From positions 1-14,013 of the forward strand of contig JAUQQB010000032.1 of NCBI GenBank assembly GCA_030550075.1: a stretch of DNA of 14,013 nucleotides, read 5' to 3'. This document shows positions 1 through 7,536 of this stretch, piece after piece. The DNA is from Chloroflexota bacterium. GTDB lineage: Bacteria; Chloroflexota; Anaerolineae; Thermoflexales; Thermoflexaceae. The position numbers were made by a program, and so were the translations under genes. Under the pieces are notes generated by a model. The model was given only the letters and a program-made list of their open reading frames with translations, did not search any database and had not been told where the DNA came from. Position 1 is the first letter of the stretch. Each line of letters begins with the position of its first letter.

Positions 1-80
1 GTCCGGGGAGACTACTGGTCAGATGGGTAGGTGGTTACTTTCAGGGAAGAGTCCATAAGGCTCCTAAAGGTGGTCTTCCT

Positions 81-1361
81 ATGCCTAAAAATCCTTCTAC
101 GTTTTCCACGAGGAGGCTCACAGTGAACAACTTACTCCGACGTGCAGGAAATCTTTTTCTGTTTGCCATCCTGGCCACTGGATTGATCGGCTCGGCATTC
201 CTGACCGGATTTGCGGTGGCCTGGGGGATGAACCCAAGGCCCTCTCAGGCCCTGCACGCCACGCCCGCTGTGTCCACGCCGGCCCCGCCTCCTCAGGATC
301 TCCAGCAGGCGTTTGAGATCTTCTGGGAGGCATGGAAGCTGGTCCAGAACGAATACTACGGGGAGATCCCTGCCCCCCAGGCGGTGGCCTATGGCGCCAT
401 CCGGGGGGCGCTCCAGACCCTCGGCGATCCTTACACTTCGTTTATCGAGCCAAAGATCGCCCGGATCCTCCAGGAGGACGCCTCCGGGCAGTTCGAAGGG
501 ATCGGCGCGCTGGTGCGGATGAACCGGGATAACAAACTGGAGATCGTGCGCACGTTTGAGGGCTCCCCGGCGCAGAAGGCCGGCCTGCGAGCCGGAGATC
601 TGGTCGTCAAGGTCAACGGCCAGTCCATCGTCGGCTATAGCATCTATGAGGCCATCGCCCTGATCCGGGGGCCCGCCGGGACTTCGGTCACCCTCACCAT
701 AGAGCGCCCCGGCCAGCGTGAACCCTTTGAGGTGACCGTCACGCGAGCCCGCATCACGATCCCTGTGGTGGAAGCCCGCATGCTTCCCGAAAACGTCGCC
801 TACATCCAGCTGTTCGACTTCAGCGCCCAGGCCACCCGCCAGCTACAGGATCAGCTGAAAACGCTGCTGGCCCAGAACCCCCAGGGACTGATCCTGGATT
901 TGCGCGACAACCCCGGTGGGTTCCTCGATCAGGCCATCCAGGTCGCCGATCTCTTCCTGGACGAAGGGGTGGTGGCCTACGAGCGCACAAAGGACGGCGA
1001 GGAGCGGGTGTTCCGTTCCAAGAGCGGTGATATCGCCGAAAGGATCCCCATGGTAGTGCTGGTGAACGCCGGCAGCGCCAGCGCCTCGGAGATCGTGGCT
1101 GGCGCCCTGCAGGACCGCGGGCGGGCCAGGCTGGTGGGCGAACGAACGTTCGGGAAAGGATCCGTGCAACTCTCCCATACCCTCTCCGACGGCTCGGAGC
1201 TGCGGGTCACCATCGCTCGCTGGTTCACCCCGAACAACCGGGCGATCCACGGGGAAGGCTTAAATCCGGATATCGAAGTGAAGGTGGAGCCCGGGGCGGA
1301 AACCGGCGGCACGGATCCCCAGTTGCAGCGCGCGATCGAGGTTCTGCTGCAGGGACAGTGA
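81..1361 (+). CDS. ctpA: S41 family carboxy-terminal processing protease (CtpA/CtpB type)
   Basis: Membrane-anchored serine protease that trims or degrades exported proteins from their C-termini, acting on the outer face of the cytoplasmic membrane. The 426-residue product has one hydrophobic N-terminal segment at about residues 23-48, then a Pro/Ala-rich linker. The N-terminal helical region (about 72-125) precedes a PDZ domain (about 137-222) and the S41 catalytic domain (about 225-400). The motif NAGSASASEI places the nucleophile at Ser334. TFGKGSVQ supplies Lys359 and Gln363, and the 25-residue Ser-Lys spacing matches E. coli Tsp and B. subtilis CtpB. Length is normal for a CtpA/CtpB protein, and all catalytic residues are present. 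The ATG at 81 follows AAAGGTGG with a 7-nt spacer. A GTG at 123 with an even better AGGAGG is a real alternative start that would still keep the membrane anchor. A YfhO-like gene follows 4 nt downstream, so the pair is probably cotranscribed. The specific substrate is unknown. Confidence 0.95.
   Translation: MPKNPSTFSTRRLTVNNLLRRAGNLFLFAILATGLIGSAFLTGFAVAWGMNPRPSQALHATPAVSTPAPPPQDLQQAFEIFWEAWKLVQNEYYGEIPAPQAVAYGAIRGALQTLGDPYTSFIEPKIARILQEDASGQFEGIGALVRMNRDNKLEIVRTFEGSPAQKAGLRAGDLVVKVNGQSIVGYSIYEAIALIRGPAGTSVTLTIERPGQREPFEVTVTRARITIPVVEARMLPENVAYIQLFDFSAQATRQLQDQLKTLLAQNPQGLILDLRDNPGGFLDQAIQVADLFLDEGVVAYERTKDGEERVFRSKSGDIAERIPMVVLVNAGSASASEIVAGALQDRGRARLVGERTFGKGSVQLSHTLSDGSELRVTIARWFTPNNRAIHGEGLNPDIEVKVEPGAETGGTDPQLQRAIEVLLQGQ
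111..116 (+). promoter_or_regulatory. Internal Shine-Dalgarno that could set a second start for ctpA
   Basis: AGGAGG lies 6 nt before an in-frame GTG at 123-125. The upstream ATG at 81 also has a recognisable AAAGGTGG at 66-73, so both starts are plausible. Using the GTG would remove 14 residues that lie before the membrane segment and would not alter the mature protease. Confidence 0.4.
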
Positions 1362-1365
1362 GCCG

Positions 1366-3612
1366 ATGGGTGGCCGGCGTCCGGTCGGGTTGGCCGATAG
1401 CGGGATCCTCCTCACCCTGGCTGGATGGATCGCCTTCCTTTACTGGCCGTTCTGGTCCGGCGATCCCCGGACCCAGGCCGCCTTTCGCCCGGGGGATCTT
1501 ACGGAGCATCATTACCCGTTCGCCGCTTACGCTCACCGGCGCCTCCAGGCCGGGCAGCTTCCCCTCTGGGACCCTTATACGCTGGGCGGCCACCCTTTCG
1601 CGGCGGACATCCAGGCTCAGGCGTTCTACCCGGGCCGATGGGTCACCACCCTGCTGGCGCTGGGACAGCCCTTAAATGTCCGGGGGTATGTGGCAGAGAC
1701 GATCGCTCATCTGATCCTCACCGCCTGGGGCGCCTATGGGTTCTTCCGCCGGATCTCCGGGGATCGCGCCGCCGCTGCCTTCGGCGCCTTCGCCTGGGGG
1801 CTGAGCGGCTACCTTACCGGTTATCCTCTTCAGGATCCTCCGATCATCGCCAGCGCGACATGGCTACCCTGGCTCCTCTGGGCCCTAACCGGGTTGCTCT
1901 CCGGATCCTCTCATCATGGTCGGTGGCGGATGCTGGCGATCTTCGCCTGGGCCATGGCCTTCCTGGGTGGTCATACGCAGACGACCCTTTATGTTTATGG
2001 GATCGCCCTGGCCTTCAGCGGTGCGCAGATCCTGGCCTCCCCCACAGCCCGGTGGGCAAAGCTTCGGGAGCTGCTCCGTGTTCTCCTCCTGGGCACCGGA
2101 TGGGCCGCTGCGCCGCTCCTCACAACGGCGGAACTGATCCCATGGACTGAGCGAACGGTCTGGACGTTCCCTCAGCGGGCCGGGGGATTTGAGCTGTGGG
2201 AACTCGGGGGGATCTTCTGGCCTCAACTGACGCTATGGTCCCCGCTCTATGTGGGGATCCCCACGATCCTCCTGATCCTCCATGGGCTGATCTCCGGGCC
2301 GGAGAGAAGAGCTTCCTTGCTGTGGAGTGGGCTGGCCGGTTTGGGGCTGCTGCTGGCCCTGGGAGGCGAAGCCGCCCTCTATCCTGCCCTCGCCCGACTC
2401 CTCCCGTTTCTGGAGCTCTTCCGGAACCAGGAGCGAGCCGCCCTCGTCGTCGCCTGGTCCCTGATCACGCTTGCGGTGCTCAGCTGGCCTCTCATGCCTT
2501 CAGCGTCCTTCCAGCGCGCGCTGGGCCTGCTGGTGGGCGCTCTGGGGCTCCTGCTCGCGGGGGCCCTGCTGGGGGTTCAGGCTCAGGATGTCGACCAATG
2601 GCCGCGTCTGCACCGCCTGCTCTCCCAGGCCATATGGCCATGGGGAATGCTCATGGGCGCCTGGCTCCTCCTGCGCGGATGGCCCCGGACACGGTGGGCT
2701 CTGGTTGCCCTGCTGGCGCTGGATGTCGGATCGGTGGCCTGGCGAACCGCTGAGGCAGGGCATCGGGTGTGGCAGGATCCCGAGCAAGCCGCCGCTCCGC
2801 CGCTGGATCCCTCGATGCTCCCTCCGGCATGGCCTCCTTATCGAATCGACACCCGGGGCCTGGCCAGCGGCAACTGGCCCGCTCAGGTGGGCGTAGAGGA
2901 TCTCCATGGATCCGTGACCTTACCGCTGCGTTCCCTCCAGCGATTCCGCCACCAGGTGCCGGGAGAGCGGGTCTGGGCTCTGATGGGTGTAGGGTGCTAC
3001 CTTCGGCGCCCTGACGAGCCCCCCCTTCCCTTCCCTTCTCGACACCTTCGAACCCTGAGCTTCCATGGATCCACACTCGAATTACATTGCCTGGAGGAGC
3101 CTTTCTCACGCTTTCATATGATCTATGAAGCGAAGGTTCTGGATGATGAAACCGCCCTGCGTGCTTTACAGGATGCCACCTTTGATCCTTTGCGAACGGT
3201 TATCCTGGATCGGCCGTGGCCGATTGAGGGGATGGCAATCTCAGCTATCCCGCCTCGAATCACATTGCAGGCCTGGACGCCGGAGGAGCTGCGGCTGGAG
3301 GTGTGGACCGAGCGGCCGGGCTTCCTGGTGATCGGGGATGTCTGGTATCCGGGCTGGCGGGCCTGGATCGATGACCGGCTTGTCCCGGTACTGCGGGCCT
3401 ACACAGCGCTGCGTGCTATCCCGGTGCCCTCAGGTGCGCATCGGATCGTCGTGCGCTATGAACCCCTCCCCGTCCGCTTAGGCCTGGCCCTCTCTGGCCT
3501 CGCCCTTCTGCTCACCCTCGCCACCTGTCGACCTCGCTGTCGGCCTCATACGACCCAGAGAGCCTCCAGCTCTGCCAATTCCCATCTCCTTGCCCCTGAA
3601 ATTGGGAATTAA
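1366..3612 (+). CDS. YfhO-like polytopic membrane protein (GT-C glycosyltransferase-like)
   Basis: The 748-residue integral membrane protein has many hydrophobic segments over about residues 10-475, a soluble region at about 480-700 and a last membrane helix at about 704-722. Near the N-terminus GDLTEHHYPF (Asp44) and GQLPLWDPYTLGGHPFAAD resemble the first extracytoplasmic loop of YfhO/GT-C proteins, where an acidic residue is usually catalytic. Near the C-terminus the segment GDVWYPGWRAWIDD (about 657-670) is the typical YfhO tail motif. YfhO-type proteins are thought to move sugars from lipid carriers onto cell-envelope glycopolymers. No substrate can be read from this sequence. The ATG lies 4 nt after the ctpA stop, and an AGGGA at the end of ctpA may serve as ribosome site, suggesting coupled translation. 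Family assignment is good; the exact reaction is inferred. Confidence 0.85.
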   Translation: MGGRRPVGLADSGILLTLAGWIAFLYWPFWSGDPRTQAAFRPGDLTEHHYPFAAYAHRRLQAGQLPLWDPYTLGGHPFAADIQAQAFYPGRWVTTLLALGQPLNVRGYVAETIAHLILTAWGAYGFFRRISGDRAAAAFGAFAWGLSGYLTGYPLQDPPIIASATWLPWLLWALTGLLSGSSHHGRWRMLAIFAWAMAFLGGHTQTTLYVYGIALAFSGAQILASPTARWAKLRELLRVLLLGTGWAAAPLLTTAELIPWTERTVWTFPQRAGGFELWELGGIFWPQLTLWSPLYVGIPTILLILHGLISGPERRASLLWSGLAGLGLLLALGGEAALYPALARLLPFLELFRNQERAALVVAWSLITLAVLSWPLMPSASFQRALGLLVGALGLLLAGALLGVQAQDVDQWPRLHRLLSQAIWPWGMLMGAWLLLRGWPRTRWALVALLALDVGSVAWRTAEAGHRVWQDPEQAAAPPLDPSMLPPAWPPYRIDTRGLASGNWPAQVGVEDLHGSVTLPLRSLQRFRHQVPGERVWALMGVGCYLRRPDEPPLPFPSRHLRTLSFHGSTLELHCLEEPFSRFHMIYEAKVLDDETALRALQDATFDPLRTVILDRPWPIEGMAISAIPPRITLQAWTPEELRLEVWTERPGFLVIGDVWYPGWRAWIDDRLVPVLRAYTALRAIPVPSGAHRIVVRYEPLPVRLGLALSGLALLLTLATCRPRCRPHTTQRASSSANSHLLAPEIGN
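3577..3610. terminator. Possible weak terminator between convergent genes
   Basis: AATTCCCA (3577-3584) and TGGGAATT (3603-3610) form an 8-bp inverted repeat with an 18-nt loop, overlapping the end of the YfhO-like gene. AT-rich sequence follows. The two convergent stop codons are only 13 nt apart, so a shared terminator is expected about here. The stem is short and lacks a clean T-run. Confidence 0.25.
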
Positions 3613-3625
3613 TTAGGAATTAAGG

Positions 3626-4825
3626 CTAATCGTATGGAGCTGGCAATAGATAAGGCAAGTTCCGCCACAAACGATAAAGGCGGTAGACACCTTCTGACGA
3701 AGCGAACCACACAGCGCCGTCCGGGGCGATCCATGGGCCAATCTGACAGGATGCGCCGGTGAGCGTATATGCGCTTGCTCCAACCACTGTGGTGTGCGCG
3801 GAGTTCAGCTCGAAGCGATACAGCTCCCCCGTATTCCATGCACAAACGAGGATGGACCCGCTCCACTCGGGAAACATGGGACCGGAGTAAACCGCAATCC
3901 CGGCAGGGGCCACAGGCGTTTTCCAGACCCATAAAGGCTTCTCAAATTGCGGCAGATCCGCATATTCACACGTGTCATGACGGAAATCCCATGGCCACCC
4001 ATAATTTCTGCCAGGTCGGATCAGGTTCAACTCATCGTTGCATTGAGGCCCATTTTCAACTCCAAAAATGTGATGAGTAAAGGGATCAAACACAAATGCA
4101 AAAGTATTTCGAAATCCATAAGCGAAAACACTGTCTAAATTCGGCCCATCCCCATCATAGAGTGGATTATCCGCAGGGACAGTTCCGTCAGCATTCAGAC
4201 GATGCATCTTCCCGGCCGGGTGCTCAAGGTATTGGGCCGGGTTCCCCAGACACAGGTCTCCGATCGTAAAGTAGAGTTGGCCATCGGGGCCGAAGGCCAA
4301 GTTGCCTGAGAAGTGGAAGGCGCATGATGGGTCGAAAGCGATCTCCTTCAATATGGTCGGATCAACTCCCTGATTATCTTGATCCCGATAACGAGCCAGC
4401 CTCCAAAGAGGCTGGGGATTGGCAGAGGTGTAGACGATATAAACATAGTGATTTCGACTGAAATCAGGATCCAGGGCAATGCCCAGAAGGCCCCGCTCGC
4501 CCTCTGTGCTCACTGTCAGGGTTAGCCAGGGCCGTAGCGCCAGTCCATCGAACACCCATACACGGGCCTCCTGATTCCCCCCGAAACCACCTTTCTCTGT
4601 TATGAAAATCCGCCCATCGGGAGCGAAAGCAAGTGCCACCGGCATGTGAAGGGAGAGCACCCTGGACACTGCGGTCCCGCTGGGTAACCGGTGCGGATCT
4701 GGCCAGGCCCGGAATGCAAAGGGAAGGGAAGACTTGCCTTTAAGAGGAGGATAGGCAGGCTGGCATGCCATCAGCAGGATGCTGCCAATCAACCCATTCA
4801 GAACATACTTCCATGCTAGCCGCAT
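3626..4825 (-). CDS. PQQ-dependent sugar dehydrogenase family lipoprotein (GSDH/soluble GDH-like beta-propeller)
   Basis: Predicted extracytoplasmic oxidoreductase of the glucose/sorbosone dehydrogenase family, which oxidises aldose sugars with PQQ and passes electrons outward. The start is the ATG at 4825, preceded by AAGGAG with a 7-nt spacer. A longer frame would need a TTG at 4843 that lies upstream of that site. The 399-residue product begins with a hydrophobic segment ending in LLMAC (Cys21), a fair lipobox. Blade motifs are clear: MPVALAFAPDGRIFITEKGG (61-80), RGLLGIALDPDF (111-122), HFSGNLAFGPDGQLYFTIGD (171-190), DSVFAYGFRN (231-240) and ECNDELNLIRPGRNYGWP-like sequence near 261-278. 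His171 aligns with the catalytic His of Acinetobacter soluble GDH, and Arg239 lies in the usual YGxRN motif. The gene starts 28 nt after the FAD oxidoreductase stop, so cotranscription is likely. Parts are AT-rich compared with neighbours (positions 4081-4140 are 33% G+C by hand count). Some family members do not use PQQ, so cofactor and substrate are inferred. Confidence 0.88.
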   Translation of the reverse strand: MRLAWKYVLNGLIGSILLMACQPAYPPLKGKSSLPFAFRAWPDPHRLPSGTAVSRVLSLHMPVALAFAPDGRIFITEKGGFGGNQEARVWVFDGLALRPWLTLTVSTEGERGLLGIALDPDFSRNHYVYIVYTSANPQPLWRLARYRDQDNQGVDPTILKEIAFDPSCAFHFSGNLAFGPDGQLYFTIGDLCLGNPAQYLEHPAGKMHRLNADGTVPADNPLYDGDGPNLDSVFAYGFRNTFAFVFDPFTHHIFGVENGPQCNDELNLIRPGRNYGWPWDFRHDTCEYADLPQFEKPLWVWKTPVAPAGIAVYSGPMFPEWSGSILVCAWNTGELYRFELNSAHTTVVGASAYTLTGASCQIGPWIAPDGAVWFASSEGVYRLYRLWRNLPYLLPAPYD

Positions 4826-4853
4826 TGTCGCGCTCCTTTTCAATTCTCAATGC

Positions 4854-6227
4854 TCACAGCTGCCACGTTTCCCCCCAATCATGTAGACAGGCTTGATCAT
4901 CCAGGCGCTCGTAGCGATCCGGAGCGAAGGCGGGGGCATACTCCGGCAGGCGCTCTCCCAACACGTGAGCGGCGAGCAGCTCCCCTGCCGCCATGGCCGC
5001 CATTATCCCGAAGCCGGACAGGGCTCCCAGCGCGTAGGCGCCTTCCACCGGCAGGGGGCCAATAAGTGGTCGGTTCTCCGGGGTCTTCACATAATATCCT
5101 CCGTCCACTACCGGCCGGGGCATGCGTCCCCAGTAGATCGCCAGCCCCGGGATCATCGCGGTCAGGCCCCACAATACCACCTCCGGGAACAGAGGATCCT
5201 CCGGCAAGGGGAACATCGGCTCCACCGGCCGTGTTTCGTAGGGCCAGAGCATCAATACATATGGGCTCTCCACCCCGCCCTCCGGCCGCAGGTGGGCCCC
5301 GCCCGGGAGCATCCTTAGCAGATCCGTTCGCCCCATCTCCTCCAGCGTCTCCCGTTCTTCTTCCGACCACGGCAGCTGCTGCGGATCCATCCAGATGATC
5401 AGCGGCGCATCCCGGGGGATCACCTTCGCCTCATCACGGAACATAACTTTCCGATGCAACTCGCAGAAAACCGGAAGATCCACCCCCAGCATCCGATTGA
5501 TCTCGCTGAAGAAGGGCCCGGCAGCATTCACCAGGCATCCGGTCTCCACCCGCTCTTCCCCCCCTGGAACGGAGAGCCGCACCGCGCGAATTCGTCCCCC
5601 TTGGACCTCCACGCCAATGAGGTGGGCGGCCTGGAAGAGCACTCCACGGGCCCGCGCCTGTTCCAGGAGGAGCATGCCCAATCCGTAGGCGCTCAGCCAG
5701 CCGCACCGGCGAACATGAAGGACCGCTACTGTTCGCTCAGAGAGATAAGGGAAACGACGATGGATCTCCGCAGGGTCCAGGAACACATCCACGCCGTCCG
5801 GCAGCCCCTCGAAACCGTCCGACGGCGACGGGATATAAGGCGGATCCAGGGGGGAACGCCCATACCGGCGGACCGGGCCGGCGCCATAACGGGCAGCCTG
5901 TTCGGCAGCCTGGAGGAGCTGTTCCGCCCGGGCCGGGTCGGCGGTGACATAGAGGTAACCGCGACGGTTCATACGGAATATGTTCCCGCTGGACCGGGCC
6001 AGCCCCTCCATGAGGTCGATGCTCCGATTCATCAGGCGGACCATCGCGTCGTCCGGTCCGGGCCACCAGTTGCGATACGCCTCCGTGGATTTATCGCTGG
6101 TCAGGCTCAGAGGCGCCCCACGATCGATCAGAAGGATACGGAGGGAGGATTGGTGGAGGCTCAGATGATAAGCGGCGGAGATCCCGGCGATCCCCGCCCC
6201 ACAAATCACAACGTCCGCCGTCATCAT
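4854..6227 (-). CDS. FAD-dependent oxidoreductase, DAO family
   Basis: Flavoprotein of the D-amino-acid oxidase/sarcosine oxidase superfamily, which oxidises C-N bonds of amino acids or methylated amines. The 457-residue product opens with a Rossmann motif, ADVVICGAGIAGISAAYHL (Gly10-x-Gly12-x-x-Gly15), and an acidic LLIDRG segment at 32-37. VNAAGPF at about 233-239 is the second dinucleotide-contacting motif. The C-terminal flavin-binding segment at about 376-417 has the usual TPENRPLIGPLP and GFGIMAAMAAGELLA pattern. The chosen start is ATG-ATG at 6227/6224, because family members begin directly before the Rossmann fold. The frame is open back to 6296, but those 23 residues look like leader sequence and no strong ribosome site is seen at either start. 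The repeat pair at 6303-6397 lies upstream and the sugar dehydrogenase gene follows after 28 nt. The substrate cannot be read from the sequence. It could equally be a sarcosine-, glycine- or proline-type dehydrogenase. Confidence 0.88.
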   Translation of the reverse strand: MMTADVVICGAGIAGISAAYHLSLHQSSLRILLIDRGAPLSLTSDKSTEAYRNWWPGPDDAMVRLMNRSIDLMEGLARSSGNIFRMNRRGYLYVTADPARAEQLLQAAEQAARYGAGPVRRYGRSPLDPPYIPSPSDGFEGLPDGVDVFLDPAEIHRRFPYLSERTVAVLHVRRCGWLSAYGLGMLLLEQARARGVLFQAAHLIGVEVQGGRIRAVRLSVPGGEERVETGCLVNAAGPFFSEINRMLGVDLPVFCELHRKVMFRDEAKVIPRDAPLIIWMDPQQLPWSEEERETLEEMGRTDLLRMLPGGAHLRPEGGVESPYVLMLWPYETRPVEPMFPLPEDPLFPEVVLWGLTAMIPGLAIYWGRMPRPVVDGGYYVKTPENRPLIGPLPVEGAYALGALSGFGIMAAMAAGELLAAHVLGERLPEYAPAFAPDRYERLDDQACLHDWGETWQL

Positions 6228-6302
6228 TGTTGTGTTCGATCCAGAAATAGAGTTAGTTCGTGTTGGTTTCGAGGTGAAAATGGGTTCAAAATCCATTCAG
6301 GG

Positions 6303-6350
6303 TTTTGGGGTGAAGGGGGGCACCGAAGGCGGCCCCCTCCACCCCAAAAA
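6303..6350. repeat. GC-rich hairpin (module 1 of composite repeat A)
   Basis: TTTTGGGGTG at 6303-6312 begins an arm that continues AAGGGGGGC. It pairs with GCCCCCTCCACCCCAAAA at 6332-6349, with one G.T/A mismatch region and a bulged G. The apex contains CCGAAGGC. The same apex and flanking arms recur in reverse orientation at 13432-13462. It lies between the PSP1 and FAD oxidoreductase genes and could act as a transcription pause or terminator as well as a dispersed repeat. Confidence 0.6.
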
Positions 6351-6362
6351 TATTCAATCTCC

Positions 6363-6397
6363 CCCCTCCCCGCGGCCCAAAGAGCCGCGGGGAGGGG
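6363..6397. repeat. Perfect 14-bp GC hairpin (module 2 of composite repeat A)
   Basis: CCCCTCCCCGCGGC (6363-6376) is perfectly complementary to GCCGCGGGGAGGGG (6384-6397) around a 7-nt loop, CCAAAGA. The core CTCCCCGCGGCCCAAA recurs exactly, inverted, at 13931-13946 and with two changes at 13381-13396. On the minus strand, downstream of the PSP1 gene, it is followed about 10 nt later by ATATTTTT, so a terminator role for that gene is possible. Confidence 0.7.
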
Positions 6398-6429
6398 CCT
6401 GCTCAGTCAAACGTTCAGCGGAGAACGGA

Positions 6430-7341
6430 TCACTTTCCTCCATTCCCACCGCTGCGTCGACCACAGGTGCAATTCTCCCCATTGTTGCAGGGCTGCTCCG
6501 CTTTTTGCTGGAGCGCCCTGAGCTCCTCCAGGGGCTGGAGGTGCTCCTTAGGAACCTCATGAAGCTGATCGCCCACACGGACCAGTGCGGCCTCCTTTAA
6601 TGGAAGCACCTCCACCACAATTCCTTCTCCATGAGGCGTCATCACCGCCTTGCCCTTCTTCGGCAGCTCCTGCCTCGCCCGCACATATTGTTCATATTCA
6701 TAGATCAGGCAACACCGGAGCCGTCCGCACATCCCGGTGATGTCCTCCGGGTTCAGGGAGAGGCCCTGCTCCTTGGCCATCTTGATGGAAATCGGACTGA
6801 ACTCGGTCAGGAAAAGGGAGCAACATCGAGTCTCCAGGCCGCAGGCTCCCATCCCGCCGACGATTTTGGCTACATCTCGTGGGCCGATCAACCGCAGCTC
6901 CACCTGCCGCCCCCGGTAAACTTCCTCCAGCCGCTGCCGCAAAGGCTCCAGATCGACCTTCTCCTCAGTGTGATACAGGAACGAGATATGCTTCCCATCG
7001 AAGGAGATCTCGACCTTAACGATCTTGATGGAGAGGCCGAGCTGGCGAGCGTGGTCCCGGGCGATCACCAGGGCTTCGATCTCCTTGCGCTCCCAGTATT
7101 TGCGGATCGCCAGATCCCGGTTCGTCGCCGGTCGCTCCACGGGCCGCAACGGCCCCTCGATACGCCCGCTCCGGGGCGTCCCCAATGAAACCACCTGGCC
7201 GATTTGCTTCCCGCGGGGAGTCTCCACAATCACCCAATCCCCGACCTGCAGCTCGTAAGGCCCCGGGTCGAAATGATAGATCTTACCGACCGGATGAAAA
7301 CGCACCCCGATCACCCGTTCGCTGACCTCAGCAGCTGTCAT
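6430..7341 (-). CDS. PSP1 domain protein (RicT/YaaT-like)
   Basis: Cytoplasmic protein of the PSP1 family. The best-studied member, B. subtilis YaaT/RicT, forms a complex with RicA and RicF that carries Fe-S clusters and helps RNase Y in mRNA maturation. The 303-residue product has an N-terminal beta-rich part (about 10-60, FDPGPYELQVGDWVIVETPRG) and a cysteine-rich core. That core holds MGACGLETRCC (Cys167, 173, 174) and the near-invariant SIKMAKEQGLSLNP followed by GMCGRLRCCLIYE (Cys205, 210, 211). The start is the ATG at 7341, which follows AGAGGA with a 7-nt spacer. The frame extends to an ATG at 7404, but that has no nearby ribosome site. An uncommon-looking tail, PCNNGENCTCGRRSGGNGGK, adds three cysteines. 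No RicA or RicF homologue is in view. A repeat lies between this gene and the radical SAM gene upstream, so linkage to it is uncertain. Confidence 0.9.
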   Translation of the reverse strand: MTAAEVSERVIGVRFHPVGKIYHFDPGPYELQVGDWVIVETPRGKQIGQVVSLGTPRSGRIEGPLRPVERPATNRDLAIRKYWERKEIEALVIARDHARQLGLSIKIVKVEISFDGKHISFLYHTEEKVDLEPLRQRLEEVYRGRQVELRLIGPRDVAKIVGGMGACGLETRCCSLFLTEFSPISIKMAKEQGLSLNPEDITGMCGRLRCCLIYEYEQYVRARQELPKKGKAVMTPHGEGIVVEVLPLKEAALVRVGDQLHEVPKEHLQPLEELRALQQKAEQPCNNGENCTCGRRSGGNGGK

Positions 7342-7421
7342 CGCGGCATCCTCTGTCCGGAGGATTTTGGGATGGGCGAGGTCACTCTGGGCGGCCCTGC
7401 CCATTCAAAAACATAAAATTT

Positions 7422-7460
7422 CCCCTCTTCCCACAGTCTTTCGGGTGGCGGGGAGAGGGG
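7422..7460. repeat. Hairpin repeat C, related to module 2
   Basis: CCCCTCTTCCC (7422-7432) pairs with GGGGAGAGGGG (7450-7460) over 11 bp with one G.T pair. The central CTTCCCAC and TCTTTCGGG closely match the reverse complement of the hairpin at 13371-13420 (CTTCCCAC, TCTTTTGGG). It lies in the 195-bp gap between the radical SAM and PSP1 genes. On the minus strand it is followed by an AT-rich AAATTTTATG stretch, so termination or mRNA processing here is possible. Confidence 0.55.
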
Positions 7461-7536
7461 TTTGCCTCGCATACCCGGAGGGCAAGCGCCACCACCCGCC
7501 TTATCCAGAGTCCAGGTTCGCTCCCTGACAGGCCCA

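Noticed and set aside
5454..6521. Long plus-strand reading frame (355 residues) antisense to the FAD oxidoreductase
   Set aside because: It is the mirror of a clear flavoprotein gene with Rossmann and C-terminal FAD motifs. Its own translation shows no domain and runs into the hairpin repeats.
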